Assembly: GCA_023438245.1 (NCBI GenBank) | Contig: JAEXRD010000075.1 | Span: 1 to 11,787 of the forward strand | Length of the DNA: 11,787 nucleotides | Direction of reading: 5' to 3' | From: Pseudomonadota bacterium | GTDB taxonomy: Bacteria > Desulfobacterota > Desulfovibrionia > Desulfovibrionales > Desulfovibrionaceae | Part shown: positions 1 through 6,656 of the stretch, piece by piece | Position numbering within the stretch: the first letter of the stretch is position 1 | How the letters are laid out: each line of letters opens with the position of its first letter | Program-made: the position numbers and the translations under genes | The notes under the pieces: generated by a model | What the model was told of the DNA's origin: nothing | The model's input: only the letters and a program-made list of their open reading frames with translations | Database searches by the model: none

Positions 1-2
1 CC

Positions 3-1046
3 CTACTCCCACACGCCCGCCAGGGCCGCGCCGCAGGCGGCGCAGCGTCCGTGGGAGAGCCCGGAGCGGTCGGCCGAGAAGCCGGAACGGCTGACGGCGG
101 GGGCATGGCAGGCCGGGCAGAGGGTATCGCCGAAGCCGGGGCCGGAGAGATTGCCGATGTACACGTGGCGCAGCCCGGCGGAAAGGCCCAGGGCCCGGGC
201 GGCGAGGAGCGTTTCGGGCGGCGTGGGCGGTCGGTCCGGCATGCGGTGCTCCGGGTGGAAGCGGGAGAGGTGCCAGGGGGTGTCGGGCCCGAGGTCGGCG
301 GCGATCCAGGCGGCCAGGGCGGAGAGCTCGGCGGGCGAGTCGTTGGCGCCGGGGATGACCAGGGTGGTCACTTCGAGCCACCAGCCCAGGGCGCGCATGT
401 GCTTGAGGTTGTCGAGGACCGGGGCCAGGCGCGCTCCGCAGACCGTGGAGTAGAAGTCCTCGGTGAAGGCCTTGAGGTCCACGTTGGCGGCCTGGATGAG
501 GCCGGAGCCGTTTTGCGGCGAGGGGCCCAGGGCGTCCAGGCATTCCGGGCTCATGAACCCGTTGGTGACCAGGATGTTGCGCAGGCCCTTGGCGCGGGCC
601 AGCCGGGCGGTGTCCTCGACGAGCTCGAAGAAGATGGTTGGCTCGGAATAGGTGTAGGAGATGGACCGGCAGCCACTGTCCTGTGCGGCGCGCACCAGGT
701 CGGCGGGTTCGGTGCGGGTGCCGCGTATGGGGTGGCCGTGGCGCGGCGGCTGGGAGAGCTGCGCGTTCTGGCAGAAGGCGCAGTCCATGTTGCAGCCCAT
801 GGTGCCGAAGGAGAAGGTCTGCGTGCCGGGCAGGAAGTGGTAGAGGGGCTTTTTCTCGACAGGGTCCACGTTGACGGCGGCGGGCAGGGCGTAGACCAGC
901 GTGCGCAGGGTGCCGGAGCGGTTCTCGCGCACGCCGCACTTGCCGCGGGCGCCCTCCGCTATGGCGCAGAAATGCGAGCACAGGCGGCACTGGACGGAAT
1001 TGTCCTTGAGGGGCTTCCACAATCGGGCTTCGTGCGGTTCGCTCAT
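3..1046 (-). CDS. amrS: AmmeMemoRadiSam system radical SAM protein AmrS
   Basis: Predicted cytoplasmic radical SAM enzyme of 347 aa, about the usual length for AmrS. The radical SAM cluster motif CX3CX2C is at residues 85-92 (GCNMDCAFC), close to a typical GTMGCN lead-in. The N-terminus has a further cysteine set (C20, C23, C27, C37), and the C-terminus has two CxxC pairs (C310/C313, C335/C338) that look like a zinc ribbon or rubredoxin knuckle. The family resembles pyruvate-formate-lyase activating enzymes and is usually linked to the Memo and AMMECR1 proteins; neither partner is in the window, and its substrate cannot be read from the sequence. The start has an AAGGAGG site 5 nt upstream. 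It lies 25 bp downstream of the tunR-like gene on the same strand, so the two are probably co-transcribed. The stop codon is complete, 2 bases from the window edge. Confidence 0.88.
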   Translation of the reverse strand: MSEPHEARLWKPLKDNSVQCRLCSHFCAIAEGARGKCGVRENRSGTLRTLVYALPAAVNVDPVEKKPLYHFLPGTQTFSFGTMGCNMDCAFCQNAQLSQPPRHGHPIRGTRTEPADLVRAAQDSGCRSISYTYSEPTIFFELVEDTARLARAKGLRNILVTNGFMSPECLDALGPSPQNGSGLIQAANVDLKAFTEDFYSTVCGARLAPVLDNLKHMRALGWWLEVTTLVIPGANDSPAELSALAAWIAADLGPDTPWHLSRFHPEHRMPDRPPTPPETLLAARALGLSAGLRHVYIGNLSGPGFGDTLCPACHAPAVSRSGFSADRSGLSHGRCAACGAALAGVWE

Positions 1047-1071
1047 GTCCGCCTCCTTGGCCGGGCTTGGC

Positions 1072-2190
1072 CTACGTGAAGTTCAGGATCACCGAGAAGG
1101 CCCCGAAGCTGGCCCATACGGGCATGCCCTCGCGCAGGGCCAGGCGGCGCACGCTCTGGGCCGTGATGACCGACGCCAGGCGCGTGCCGTCGGCGAGTTC
1201 GGCCACCACCTCGGCCACGACCTCTCCCGGTGCGCCATCCGGGCCCACGGGGGCCGTGACGATGCGCTTGACGATGGCCGGATAGCGGTTGGCGGCGGTG
1301 GACACCGGCTCCTGCGGCCCGGCGGAGAGCTGCACCCAGGGGGCCTTGATGTCCGCCGTGGCCAGCACGCCGGGCTCGATGCCCAGGCGCTCCACGCTTT
1401 CGCGCGTGACCACGCTGTAGACCTTGAATCCGCCCAGGCTGGTGACTTCCACCTCGGCCACCACGGGGCCGGAGAGCACGCGGGTGACCTGGCCGAAGAA
1501 ACGGTTGCGCGCGCTGGTCTTGCGGCGCTCCTCGCGCTTCAGGTAGGCCTCCAGGATCTCGCCCGCCTCGGCGTCGGAGTAGTCGGAGAAGGCGGCGGTG
1601 AGGGCGGCGGAGGACTGGCCCAGCAGGCGCTGCACCACGGGCAGGGGCACGTCCTGGCGCATGAGCTGGCGGGCGCGGGTGCGCCTGAGCACGCTGGGGC
1701 TGGCCAGGTCGCGGGGGATTCCGGCCTCCTCGGCCCGCTCGTAGAACTTGCGCCGCACGTGGCCCTGGTCCATGAGGAGGAGGCCGGAGGCGCCGCCCTC
1801 GGTGCCCGCGAGGAGTACGGGGTCGGCCAGCGCGGCGCGCAGCTCGGCGGTGACGTCGGCGGGCAGGGGCACTTCGCGCCCTCCATCGCGTCCGCTCTCG
1901 GCCTCGCCGAAGCGCACCACGGGCCGCTCCTGGTCCAGCAGCAGGTGGCGCGCGGCGTCCAGGCCCAGCACCTCGCCCAGGCGCGCCCCGGTGGAGCGCA
2001 GGAGCAGGAAGATGAGCCAGAGCCTGCGCCGGGAGTTGCGGTCGGCCTGCCTGCGCGAGGCCTCCACCCAGCTGCGGAAGCCCTTTTCCAGGGCCGTCAG
2101 CTGGGTCAGGTCCAGGCCGCGCGGATCCGCTCCGCGCGGGTCGGCTTCCTGCGGGGCGCTGCCGGGTTTGATTCGTGTGCGTTGGGCCAT
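1072..2190 (-). CDS. tunR: TunR-like tungstate/molybdate-responsive regulator (inactive integrase fold plus two TOBE domains)
   Basis: Protein of 372 aa with two parts. Residues about 30-215 resemble the catalytic domain of tyrosine recombinases: TGARLGEVL with the first Arg (R70), SPSVLRR at 164-170 and LLGQSS at 189-194. Residues about 227-293 and 301-371 are two tandem TOBE/Mop-type repeats, the fold that binds molybdate or tungstate. This architecture matches TunR, known from sulfate-reducing bacteria as a tungstate-responsive regulator of oxyanion uptake. Key recombinase residues are lost: the His of HxxR is Ser166, the second His is Gln192 and the nucleophilic Tyr is Phe201. It should therefore bind DNA but not recombine it. 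An upstream ATG at 2256 is open, but the ATG at 2190 has an AAGGTGG site 5 nt away and avoids a poorly conserved leader. amrS follows; a TauE/SafE gene diverges from it. The TunR assignment is from architecture; the actual ligand is inferred. Confidence 0.8.
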   Translation of the reverse strand: MAQRTRIKPGSAPQEADPRGADPRGLDLTQLTALEKGFRSWVEASRRQADRNSRRRLWLIFLLLRSTGARLGEVLGLDAARHLLLDQERPVVRFGEAESGRDGGREVPLPADVTAELRAALADPVLLAGTEGGASGLLLMDQGHVRRKFYERAEEAGIPRDLASPSVLRRTRARQLMRQDVPLPVVQRLLGQSSAALTAAFSDYSDAEAGEILEAYLKREERRKTSARNRFFGQVTRVLSGPVVAEVEVTSLGGFKVYSVVTRESVERLGIEPGVLATADIKAPWVQLSAGPQEPVSTAANRYPAIVKRIVTAPVGPDGAPGEVVAEVVAELADGTRLASVITAQSVRRLALREGMPVWASFGAFSVILNFT

Positions 2191-2195
2191 GAACA

Positions 2196-2202
2196 CCACC
2201 TT
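2196..2202 (-). promoter_or_regulatory. Ribosome binding site deciding the tunR start
   Basis: AAGGTGG on the minus strand, 5 nt before the ATG at 2190. It supports the 372-aa start over the open in-frame ATG at 2256. Confidence 0.75.
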
Positions 2203-2256
2203 GGTCGGAAATGCCGATCCTGTCTGCACCCTACGGGCAAAACGGCGCGTTGCCAA

Positions 2257-2404
2257 GTGCCGCGGATTGAGCTTTTCGTGACTGCTGGGCAGAGAAATCG
2301 TGACAGCAGAAAATTGATGACAAAAATGTTTCCCTGGTCTAGATTGATGTCACTTGAATTAGAATATTCGTGAGAGTTCGTCCCCCGGTCGCCACACGCA
2401 AGCC
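2257..2404. promoter_or_regulatory. Divergent tunR/tauE control region with paired repeats
   Basis: This spacer is visibly richer in A and T than the flanking genes and must hold the promoters for both directions. TCGTGACTGCTG (2276-2287) and TCGTGACAGCAG (2298-2309) match at 10 of 12 positions and start 22 bp apart, about two helical turns. The outer halves also form an inverted repeat, CTGCTG/CAGCAG. A third TCGTGA is at 2368-2373. A second pair, ATTGATGACA (2313-2322) and ATTGATGTCA (2343-2352), is spaced 30 bp. A possible plus-strand -10 is TAGAAT (2360-2365, 5 of 6 matches) without a convincing -35. Autoregulation or tungstate-dependent control by the adjacent TunR-like protein is an inference. 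Confidence 0.5.
2276..2309. repeat. 12-bp direct repeat pair, candidate operator
   Basis: Two copies of TCGTGACxGCxG begin at 2276 and 2298. The 22-bp spacing would put both on the same helix face. CTGCTG (2282-2287) and CAGCAG (2304-2309) also make a 6-bp inverted repeat with a 16-bp spacer, so the true unit could be either direct or palindromic. Confidence 0.45.
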
Positions 2405-2416
2405 AAGGAGGCCGCC

Positions 2417-3391
2417 ATGCTCTTCGAAGTCGCCGGAGTTGAGGTACAGCCCTGGGTTCCGCCGCTGGTGTCCCTGGTTATCTCCTTCTTCACGTCCATG
2501 GGGGGGGTGTCCGGGGCCTTTCTGCTGCTGCCGTTCCAGATGAGCGTGCTGGGCTACGTGAACCCCTCGGTGAGCTCCACCAACCAGTTCTACAACATCG
2601 TGGCCATCCCCAGCGGCGTGTGGCGCTTCATCCGCGAGGGCCGCATGGTCTGGCCGCTCACCTGGGTCGTGGTGGTGGGCACGCTGCCCGGCGTGCTCAT
2701 CGGGGCCATCGTGCGCGTGCAGTATTTGCCGGACGCCAGGAACTTCAAGCTCTTCGCCTCGGCGGTGCTCATGTACATCGGCGTGCGCATGGCCAGGGAC
2801 CTCATCAAGCAGATGCGCGCCCCGAAGGTCGCGGGCGGGCTCACCGCGGCCCAGACCGCCGAGAAGCGCTTCCAGGAGCAGGTGGCCCGTTTCCGCGAGA
2901 AGGCCAAGGCCAGCGAGGCCCACGGCGAGAAGCTGGCCGCCGTGCGCGTGGTGCGCTTCACCACCACCCGCGTCGCCTATGAGTTCTACGGCGAGACCTA
3001 CGACGTGCCCACCTTCGGCATCCTGGCCCTGTCCTTCATCGTGGGCATCGTGGGCGGGGTTTACGGCATCGGCGGCGGGGCCATCATCGCGCCGTTCTTC
3101 GTCAGCTTCTTCGGCCTGCCGGTGTACACCGTGGCCGGGGCGGCCCTCATGGGCACGTTCATCACCAGCGTGGCCGGCGTGGCCTTCTACCAGGCCATCG
3201 CGCCCTTCTACCCCACCATGAGCGTGGCCCCGGACTGGATGCTGGGCTTCCTGTTCGGCATCGGCGGCATGGCCGGCATGTACCTGGGCGCGCGCTGCCA
3301 GAAGCACGTGCCCGCGCGCTACATCAAGTGGATGCTCTCCGCGCTCATCGTATTCCTGGCCCTCAAGTACGCGCTGGATTTCTTCAAGTAG
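2417..3391 (+). CDS. TauE/SafE family (DUF81) membrane transporter
   Basis: Polytopic inner-membrane protein of 324 aa. Hydrophobic segments lie at about residues 14-47, 78-101, 110-125, 198-232, 235-262, 274-292 and 303-320. The family's internal repeat shows as two Gly-rich motifs, GGVSGAFLLLPF (29-40) and GGVYGIGGGAIIAPF (213-227). TauE/SafE proteins are permeases linked to sulfite, sulfoacetate, sulfonate or other anions; the substrate here cannot be read from sequence. Between the two halves is a charged, probably helical soluble region (about 135-195), longer than a simple loop. AAGGAGG at 2405-2411 sits 5 nt before the ATG. It diverges from the tunR-like gene and shares its control region, so a link to sulfur or oxyanion physiology (sulfate, molybdate and tungstate are chemical analogues) is possible but only inferred. 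Confidence 0.88.
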   Translation: MLFEVAGVEVQPWVPPLVSLVISFFTSMGGVSGAFLLLPFQMSVLGYVNPSVSSTNQFYNIVAIPSGVWRFIREGRMVWPLTWVVVVGTLPGVLIGAIVRVQYLPDARNFKLFASAVLMYIGVRMARDLIKQMRAPKVAGGLTAAQTAEKRFQEQVARFREKAKASEAHGEKLAAVRVVRFTTTRVAYEFYGETYDVPTFGILALSFIVGIVGGVYGIGGGAIIAPFFVSFFGLPVYTVAGAALMGTFITSVAGVAFYQAIAPFYPTMSVAPDWMLGFLFGIGGMAGMYLGARCQKHVPARYIKWMLSALIVFLALKYALDFFK

Positions 3392-3555
3392 CCTCCTAAG
3401 CAGGCCCGGAGGGGGAAGGGGAGCGGCGCCTCCCGCCCCGGAAGCCCTCCCGGCCCGCCCCCGGCCTGTCCCGTACCGGGCGGAAGGGTCGGGGGCGTTT
3501 TGCCGCCCGGCGGGTTCATCTTGCCCTGGGCCCCGGCGGCGGGGTAGGGTGGGGC

Positions 3556-4284
3556 ATGATCCGCCCGCGCCGCGCCCTGTCCTTCGCCCTGCTGGCCCTG
3601 CTGTGCTGCGCCGCGCCGCTGCGGGCGCAAGCCCCGGCCTTGCCCGCCTTCGCCCAGCCCTACGCCAGCGACGAGCCTTCGACGGTGGAGCTGTACCCCC
3701 GCGTGCTCCCGGGCCATGTGGCGCGCCCCGGCGATGCGGACTGGCCGCTGGGCCCGGTGCGCGCGCGGGGCTTTTCCTTTGCGGTGCTGGCCGATGCGGC
3801 CATGCGCACCCCGGAAGGGGGCGAAAGCTTCCGCGTGGATTATGAATTTCCGCCGCGCGGCCCGGGCATCGCCCCGGCCAGCGTTTCGGGCCTGGCGCCC
3901 TCCGGCGAGCTGGCCTGCCTGCGCAGCGGGGCGCGGCGCGACGCGGCCAAGACGCGCGGCATCCGCTTCGCCATGCGCGCCAGCGCGCCCACCCGGGCAG
4001 TCATCACCATCAACGCCTCCAACGCCGACGACCCGCGCCGGGTGGACCGCTTCTACGGCAGCTTCACCGTGGGCACGGAGTGGAAGATCGTCACCATCCA
4101 CTACCGCTCCCTGGCCGTGCTGCCCGGCTGGCGCGAGGCCTGGACGGCCGTTCCGGGCAACCTGCCCGGAGACGGCGTGCTGCGGCCCGACCGCATGGAG
4201 GAACTGCGCATCGGGTTGGACCCGGGGCAGGCCCCGCCGGGCAAGGGCTCCTTCTGGCTGGGCGACGTGACCTTCTGCCGCTAG
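3556..4284 (+). CDS. Exported protein of unknown function, possible CBM11/CIA30-like beta-sandwich
   Basis: Protein of 242 aa with a clear N-terminal signal peptide: basic MIRPRR, hydrophobic residues 8-20, probable cleavage after an AQA-type site near residue 26. The mature part is rich in beta-type stretches. From about residue 135 it follows the pattern of galactose-binding-like domains of the CBM11 or CIA30 kind: GIRFAMRAS, then VGTEWKIVTIHYRSL, then a RMEELRIGL...GSFWLGDVTF ending. Two cysteines remain after processing (C121, C241), so a disulfide is possible. The start has only a weak purine-rich site (AGGGTGGGG) directly upstream. The gene stands alone on the plus strand and converges on the SUMF1-domain gene with 12 bp between stops. 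I do not recognise a specific family; the fold suggestion is tentative, the export is well supported. Confidence 0.7.
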   Translation: MIRPRRALSFALLALLCCAAPLRAQAPALPAFAQPYASDEPSTVELYPRVLPGHVARPGDADWPLGPVRARGFSFAVLADAAMRTPEGGESFRVDYEFPPRGPGIAPASVSGLAPSGELACLRSGARRDAAKTRGIRFAMRASAPTRAVITINASNADDPRRVDRFYGSFTVGTEWKIVTIHYRSLAVLPGWREAWTAVPGNLPGDGVLRPDRMEELRIGLDPGQAPPGKGSFWLGDVTFCR

Positions 4285-4296
4285 CGCCAGCCCGCC

Positions 4297-5076
4297 CTAC
4301 GGATTGCCCCCGGCGCGCACCAGCCTCAGGCCCGTGCTGGCGGGCTTGCAGCGGTCGGACTGGTAGCAGCGGAAGGTGCAGCGCGCGCAGTTGGGCTCCC
4401 CGCCCCAGTAGCCGCCCCTGGCCACGCGGCCCCAGCCCGTGGTGACCAGCGGGTTGTTGCGGGCATGCTTGGCGTAGGCGTCCTTCTCGTACATGTCCTC
4501 CACCCACTGGAACACGTTGCCGCTCATGTCGTACAGGCCCAGGCCGTTGGGGGCCAGGGTGGCCACGGGGTGCGAGGTTCCGCCGGAGTTCACCGCGTGC
4601 CAGGCCACCTTGGGGGCCTCCAGGCCGCCGGAGTACATCTCGCGCTTGCCGCCGCTGCGGCAGGCATACTCCCATTCGGCCTCGGTGGGCAGGCGGTAGC
4701 TTGCCCCGCCCTTGGCCATGGCCGTGAGCTTGGCCGCGTAGCGCTTGGCCTCGTCCCAGGACACGGAATCCGCCGGGCGCTTGTCGTCGCCCTGGAAGCG
4801 CGAGGTGTTCTCGCCCATGACGGCCTTCCACTGGCCCTGCGTCACGGGCGTCTGGCCCAGCCAGAAGCCGTCCACGCAGACCTCGTGCACGGGCTTTTCG
4901 TCGCTGGGCTGTTCGCCGAAGGTGTCGCCCATCTTGTAGCAGCCCTGGGGCACCCAGACGAACACCATGCCCGTCACCGGATCGGTCCAGCGCGTGGCCT
5001 TGTCCGAGGCCTGGGCCGGGGAAGCGGACATGCAAATGAGCGCCGTGAGCATGAGGGCGATTGTTGCGAGGCGCAT
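4297..5076 (-). CDS. Exported SUMF1/FGE-sulfatase-domain protein
   Basis: Protein of 259 aa. A signal peptide covers residues 1-23 with likely cleavage after SPAQA, so it should act in the periplasm. The rest is a formylglycine-generating-enzyme (SUMF1) type domain: GMVFVWVPQGCYKMGD near 36-51, ETPVT-like QTPVTQGQWKAVMG at 75-88, RLPTEAEWEYACR at 128-140, LGLYDMSGNVFQWVED at 179-194 and ARGGYWGG at 219-226. In true aerobic FGEs the two active-site cysteines follow RGGS at a fixed spacing. Here those positions do not line up; instead four cysteines (C230, C233, C237, C243) cluster after ARGGYWGG. It is therefore probably not a sulfatase activator, and no sulfatase gene is nearby. The ATG at 5076 is chosen over an upstream ATG at 5199 because it has AGGAGG 6 nt away and gives a clean signal peptide. 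Confidence 0.82.
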   Translation of the reverse strand: MRLATIALMLTALICMSASPAQASDKATRWTDPVTGMVFVWVPQGCYKMGDTFGEQPSDEKPVHEVCVDGFWLGQTPVTQGQWKAVMGENTSRFQGDDKRPADSVSWDEAKRYAAKLTAMAKGGASYRLPTEAEWEYACRSGGKREMYSGGLEAPKVAWHAVNSGGTSHPVATLAPNGLGLYDMSGNVFQWVEDMYEKDAYAKHARNNPLVTTGWGRVARGGYWGGEPNCARCTFRCYQSDRCKPASTGLRLVRAGGNP

Positions 5077-5082
5077 GATGAA

Positions 5083-5088
5083 CCTCCT
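5083..5088 (-). promoter_or_regulatory. Ribosome binding site of the SUMF1-domain gene
   Basis: AGGAGG on the minus strand, 6 nt before the ATG at 5076. It fixes the start and rules out the longer open frame to 5199. Confidence 0.8.
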
Positions 5089-5184
5089 GTTGTTGCGTGT
5101 GCTGTCTGGAACGGTGGATGAAGTGTGGCACATTTTGGGCACTGGTGCAATGCCGTGGCAATGTGCATTCCACTCGTCTGTGCG

Positions 5185-5213
5185 AATATAAAAATACATC
5201 CGTTATGTATGAA
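5185..5213 (-). promoter_or_regulatory. Sigma70-type promoter with spacer palindrome, upstream of SUMF1-domain gene
   Basis: On the minus strand, TTCATA (5208-5213; 4 of 6 to TTGACA) and TATATT (5185-5190; 5 of 6 to TATAAT) are separated by exactly 17 nt, in an AT-rich island in otherwise GC-rich DNA. The palindrome ATACAT-N5-ATGTAT occupies 5194-5210, filling the spacer and overlapping the -35. That is a classic position for a repressor operator. It would give a leader of about 100 nt before the ATG at 5076. Confidence 0.55.
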
Positions 5214-5280
5214 TTCTGTTTTGCGCAGTGTGAATTTCTAGAGACGATGCGTGCGTGTTCAGCGGATGGGCGGGGGTGCA

Positions 5281-5315
5281 ATGAAAACGGCCCCGAATGC
5301 CGTGGCATCCGGGGC
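5281..5315 (-). terminator. Intrinsic terminator of the nif operon
   Basis: Minus-strand hairpin just after the nifB stop. The arms are 5304-5315 and 5290-5301, with sequences GCCCCGGATGCC and GGCATTCGGGGC. The single imperfect pair is A-C on the plus strand but becomes a G-U wobble in the minus-strand RNA, and the stem is followed by GUUUUCAU. Both facts indicate minus-strand termination, about 30 bp past nifB. Confidence 0.8.
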
Positions 5316-5344
5316 TGGAATGAACCGGGAAAGGGGCGGAGGGG

Positions 5345-6628
5345 CTAGCAGCCGTCGCCAGCGCCGCAGCAGGTCTTGCCCAGGCCGCCCCGGCGGGCGC
5401 GCATGGCCTCCAGCCGGGCCAGGCCTTCCTCGCCGTAGGCCAGGGCCAGGGCCTCCTCGATGAACCCGGAGCAGGGCACGGTGGCGACGCCGCGGTCGGC
5501 CAGCACCTTGCGCGGGGTCTCGCCCACGGCGGCCACCAGCACGGCCCGGCAGTCGGAGAGCGCCCTGGCCAGTTCCTCCCAGCGGGTGGGGCCGCAGCCC
5601 ATGGGCGGGGCCTGGCGTTCCTCGATCATCCGGAAGCCCCCGCTTTCGCTCTTGCCCCAGATCTGGAAGCGCTTGGCCTCGCCCAGGTGCAGGTTCACGA
5701 GCATGCCCTCGCGGGTGGCCACGGCGATATACGGGCGATCGTCCTGGCCCTGCGGGGGCAGCTTTCCGCAGGCGGCCAGGACGCCGCCCAACTCGCCGGA
5801 GCGGTCGCTGCACAAGAGGCCGACAGCGTCCGCCCGGCAACGGCGGCAGTGGGTCATCTGGGGCACCAGGGGCGCGATCTCGGCGCGGATGGCCGTGATC
5901 TCGTCCTTGCCCGGTTCCTTGATGCTCCCGAAGGGCGTGCCTTCGGTGGGGTGCAGGGCCATGAGGTTCATGAGGTCCGCGCCCAGGTCATGGGCCTTCT
6001 GGGCCACTTCGTTGATGTGCCGGTCGTTGACGCCGGGGATGAGGATGGTGTTGACCTTCACGGCCAGGCCGCGGGCCTTCAAACCCTCGATGGAGGCCAG
6101 CTGGCGCTCAAGCAGCAGTTCGGCCCCGGCGCGGCCCCGGTAGACCACGTTGCCCTCGCGCACCCAGGAGTAGATCTTCGCCCCGATTTCCGGGTCGATG
6201 GTGCTCATGGTCACGGTGGCGTGGGTCACGCCCAGCTCCTTCAGGTCGTCCAGGTACTGCGGCATGGCCAGGCCGTTGCTGGACAGGCAGAACAGCATGT
6301 GCGGGAATTCCTTGCGGATCAGCCGCATGGTCTCCAGGGTTTCCGCCGGGTTGGCCATGGGGTCGCCGGGCCCGGCGATGCCGATGACCGTGATGCGCGG
6401 CTCCTTCTCCAGAACCTGGCGGGTGTATTCCAGCGCCTGGAAGGGCTTCAAAATGCCGCTGGTGACGCCCGGGCGCGACTCGTTCACGCAGTCGTACTTT
6501 CTGTTGCAGTAATTGCACTGGATGTTGCACTTGGGGGCCACGGGCAGGTGCACGCGGCCGCAGGAGCCGGAGGATTCCTTGTTGAAGCAGGGGTGCTTGA
6601 CGGAGGAGGGGGCGGGAATTGCGTTCAT
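5345..6628 (-). CDS. nifB: Nitrogenase cofactor radical SAM enzyme NifB with C-terminal NifX-like domain
   Basis: Makes NifB-co, the 8Fe-9S-carbide precursor of FeMo-co, from two 4Fe-4S clusters and S-adenosylmethionine in the cytoplasm. The protein is 427 aa. Family marks in order: HPCFN (C14), GSC (C23), radical SAM CX3CX2C CNIQCNYC (C34, C38, C41), C47, ESRP (50-53), AGPGDP (85-90), MSTIDPEIGAKIY (141-153), NTILIPGVND (193-202) and HCRRCRADAVG (C261, C264). Residues about 298-390 are the NifX/NafY-like cofactor-binding domain. The extreme C-terminus is cysteine-rich (C420, C421, C427). The family's usual T-x-T/N segment reads TMSTIDPE here, a small variation. AAGGAG lies 7 nt before the ATG. 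It is the last gene of the operon, 28 bp after nifN, and is followed by a terminator. Confidence 0.97.
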   Translation of the reverse strand: MNAIPAPSSVKHPCFNKESSGSCGRVHLPVAPKCNIQCNYCNRKYDCVNESRPGVTSGILKPFQALEYTRQVLEKEPRITVIGIAGPGDPMANPAETLETMRLIRKEFPHMLFCLSSNGLAMPQYLDDLKELGVTHATVTMSTIDPEIGAKIYSWVREGNVVYRGRAGAELLLERQLASIEGLKARGLAVKVNTILIPGVNDRHINEVAQKAHDLGADLMNLMALHPTEGTPFGSIKEPGKDEITAIRAEIAPLVPQMTHCRRCRADAVGLLCSDRSGELGGVLAACGKLPPQGQDDRPYIAVATREGMLVNLHLGEAKRFQIWGKSESGGFRMIEERQAPPMGCGPTRWEELARALSDCRAVLVAAVGETPRKVLADRGVATVPCSGFIEEALALAYGEEGLARLEAMRARRGGLGKTCCGAGDGC

Positions 6629-6656
6629 GGTCGGCTCCTTGTGCTTGTGAGAGGGG

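Noticed and set aside
1072..2190. A true phage integrase marking a mobile element or attachment site
   Set aside because: The nucleophilic Tyr and both His are replaced and two TOBE domains are fused. No tRNA gene, direct-repeat boundary or phage gene is visible nearby.
3476..3510. Hairpin CCGGGCGG/CCGCCCGG after the TauE/SafE gene as a terminator
   Set aside because: The loop is 19 nt and no T tract follows; in such GC-rich DNA this pairing is expected by chance.
5125..5141. Sigma54-like TGGCAC element on the plus strand
   Set aside because: The -12 part reads GGGCA rather than TTGCA-like, and no plus-strand gene lies downstream.
5149..5307. AATGCCGTGGCA present twice (5149-5160 and 5296-5307)
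   Set aside because: The core TGCCGTGGCA is nearly self-complementary and the second copy is simply part of the terminator stem, so a shared function is not supported.
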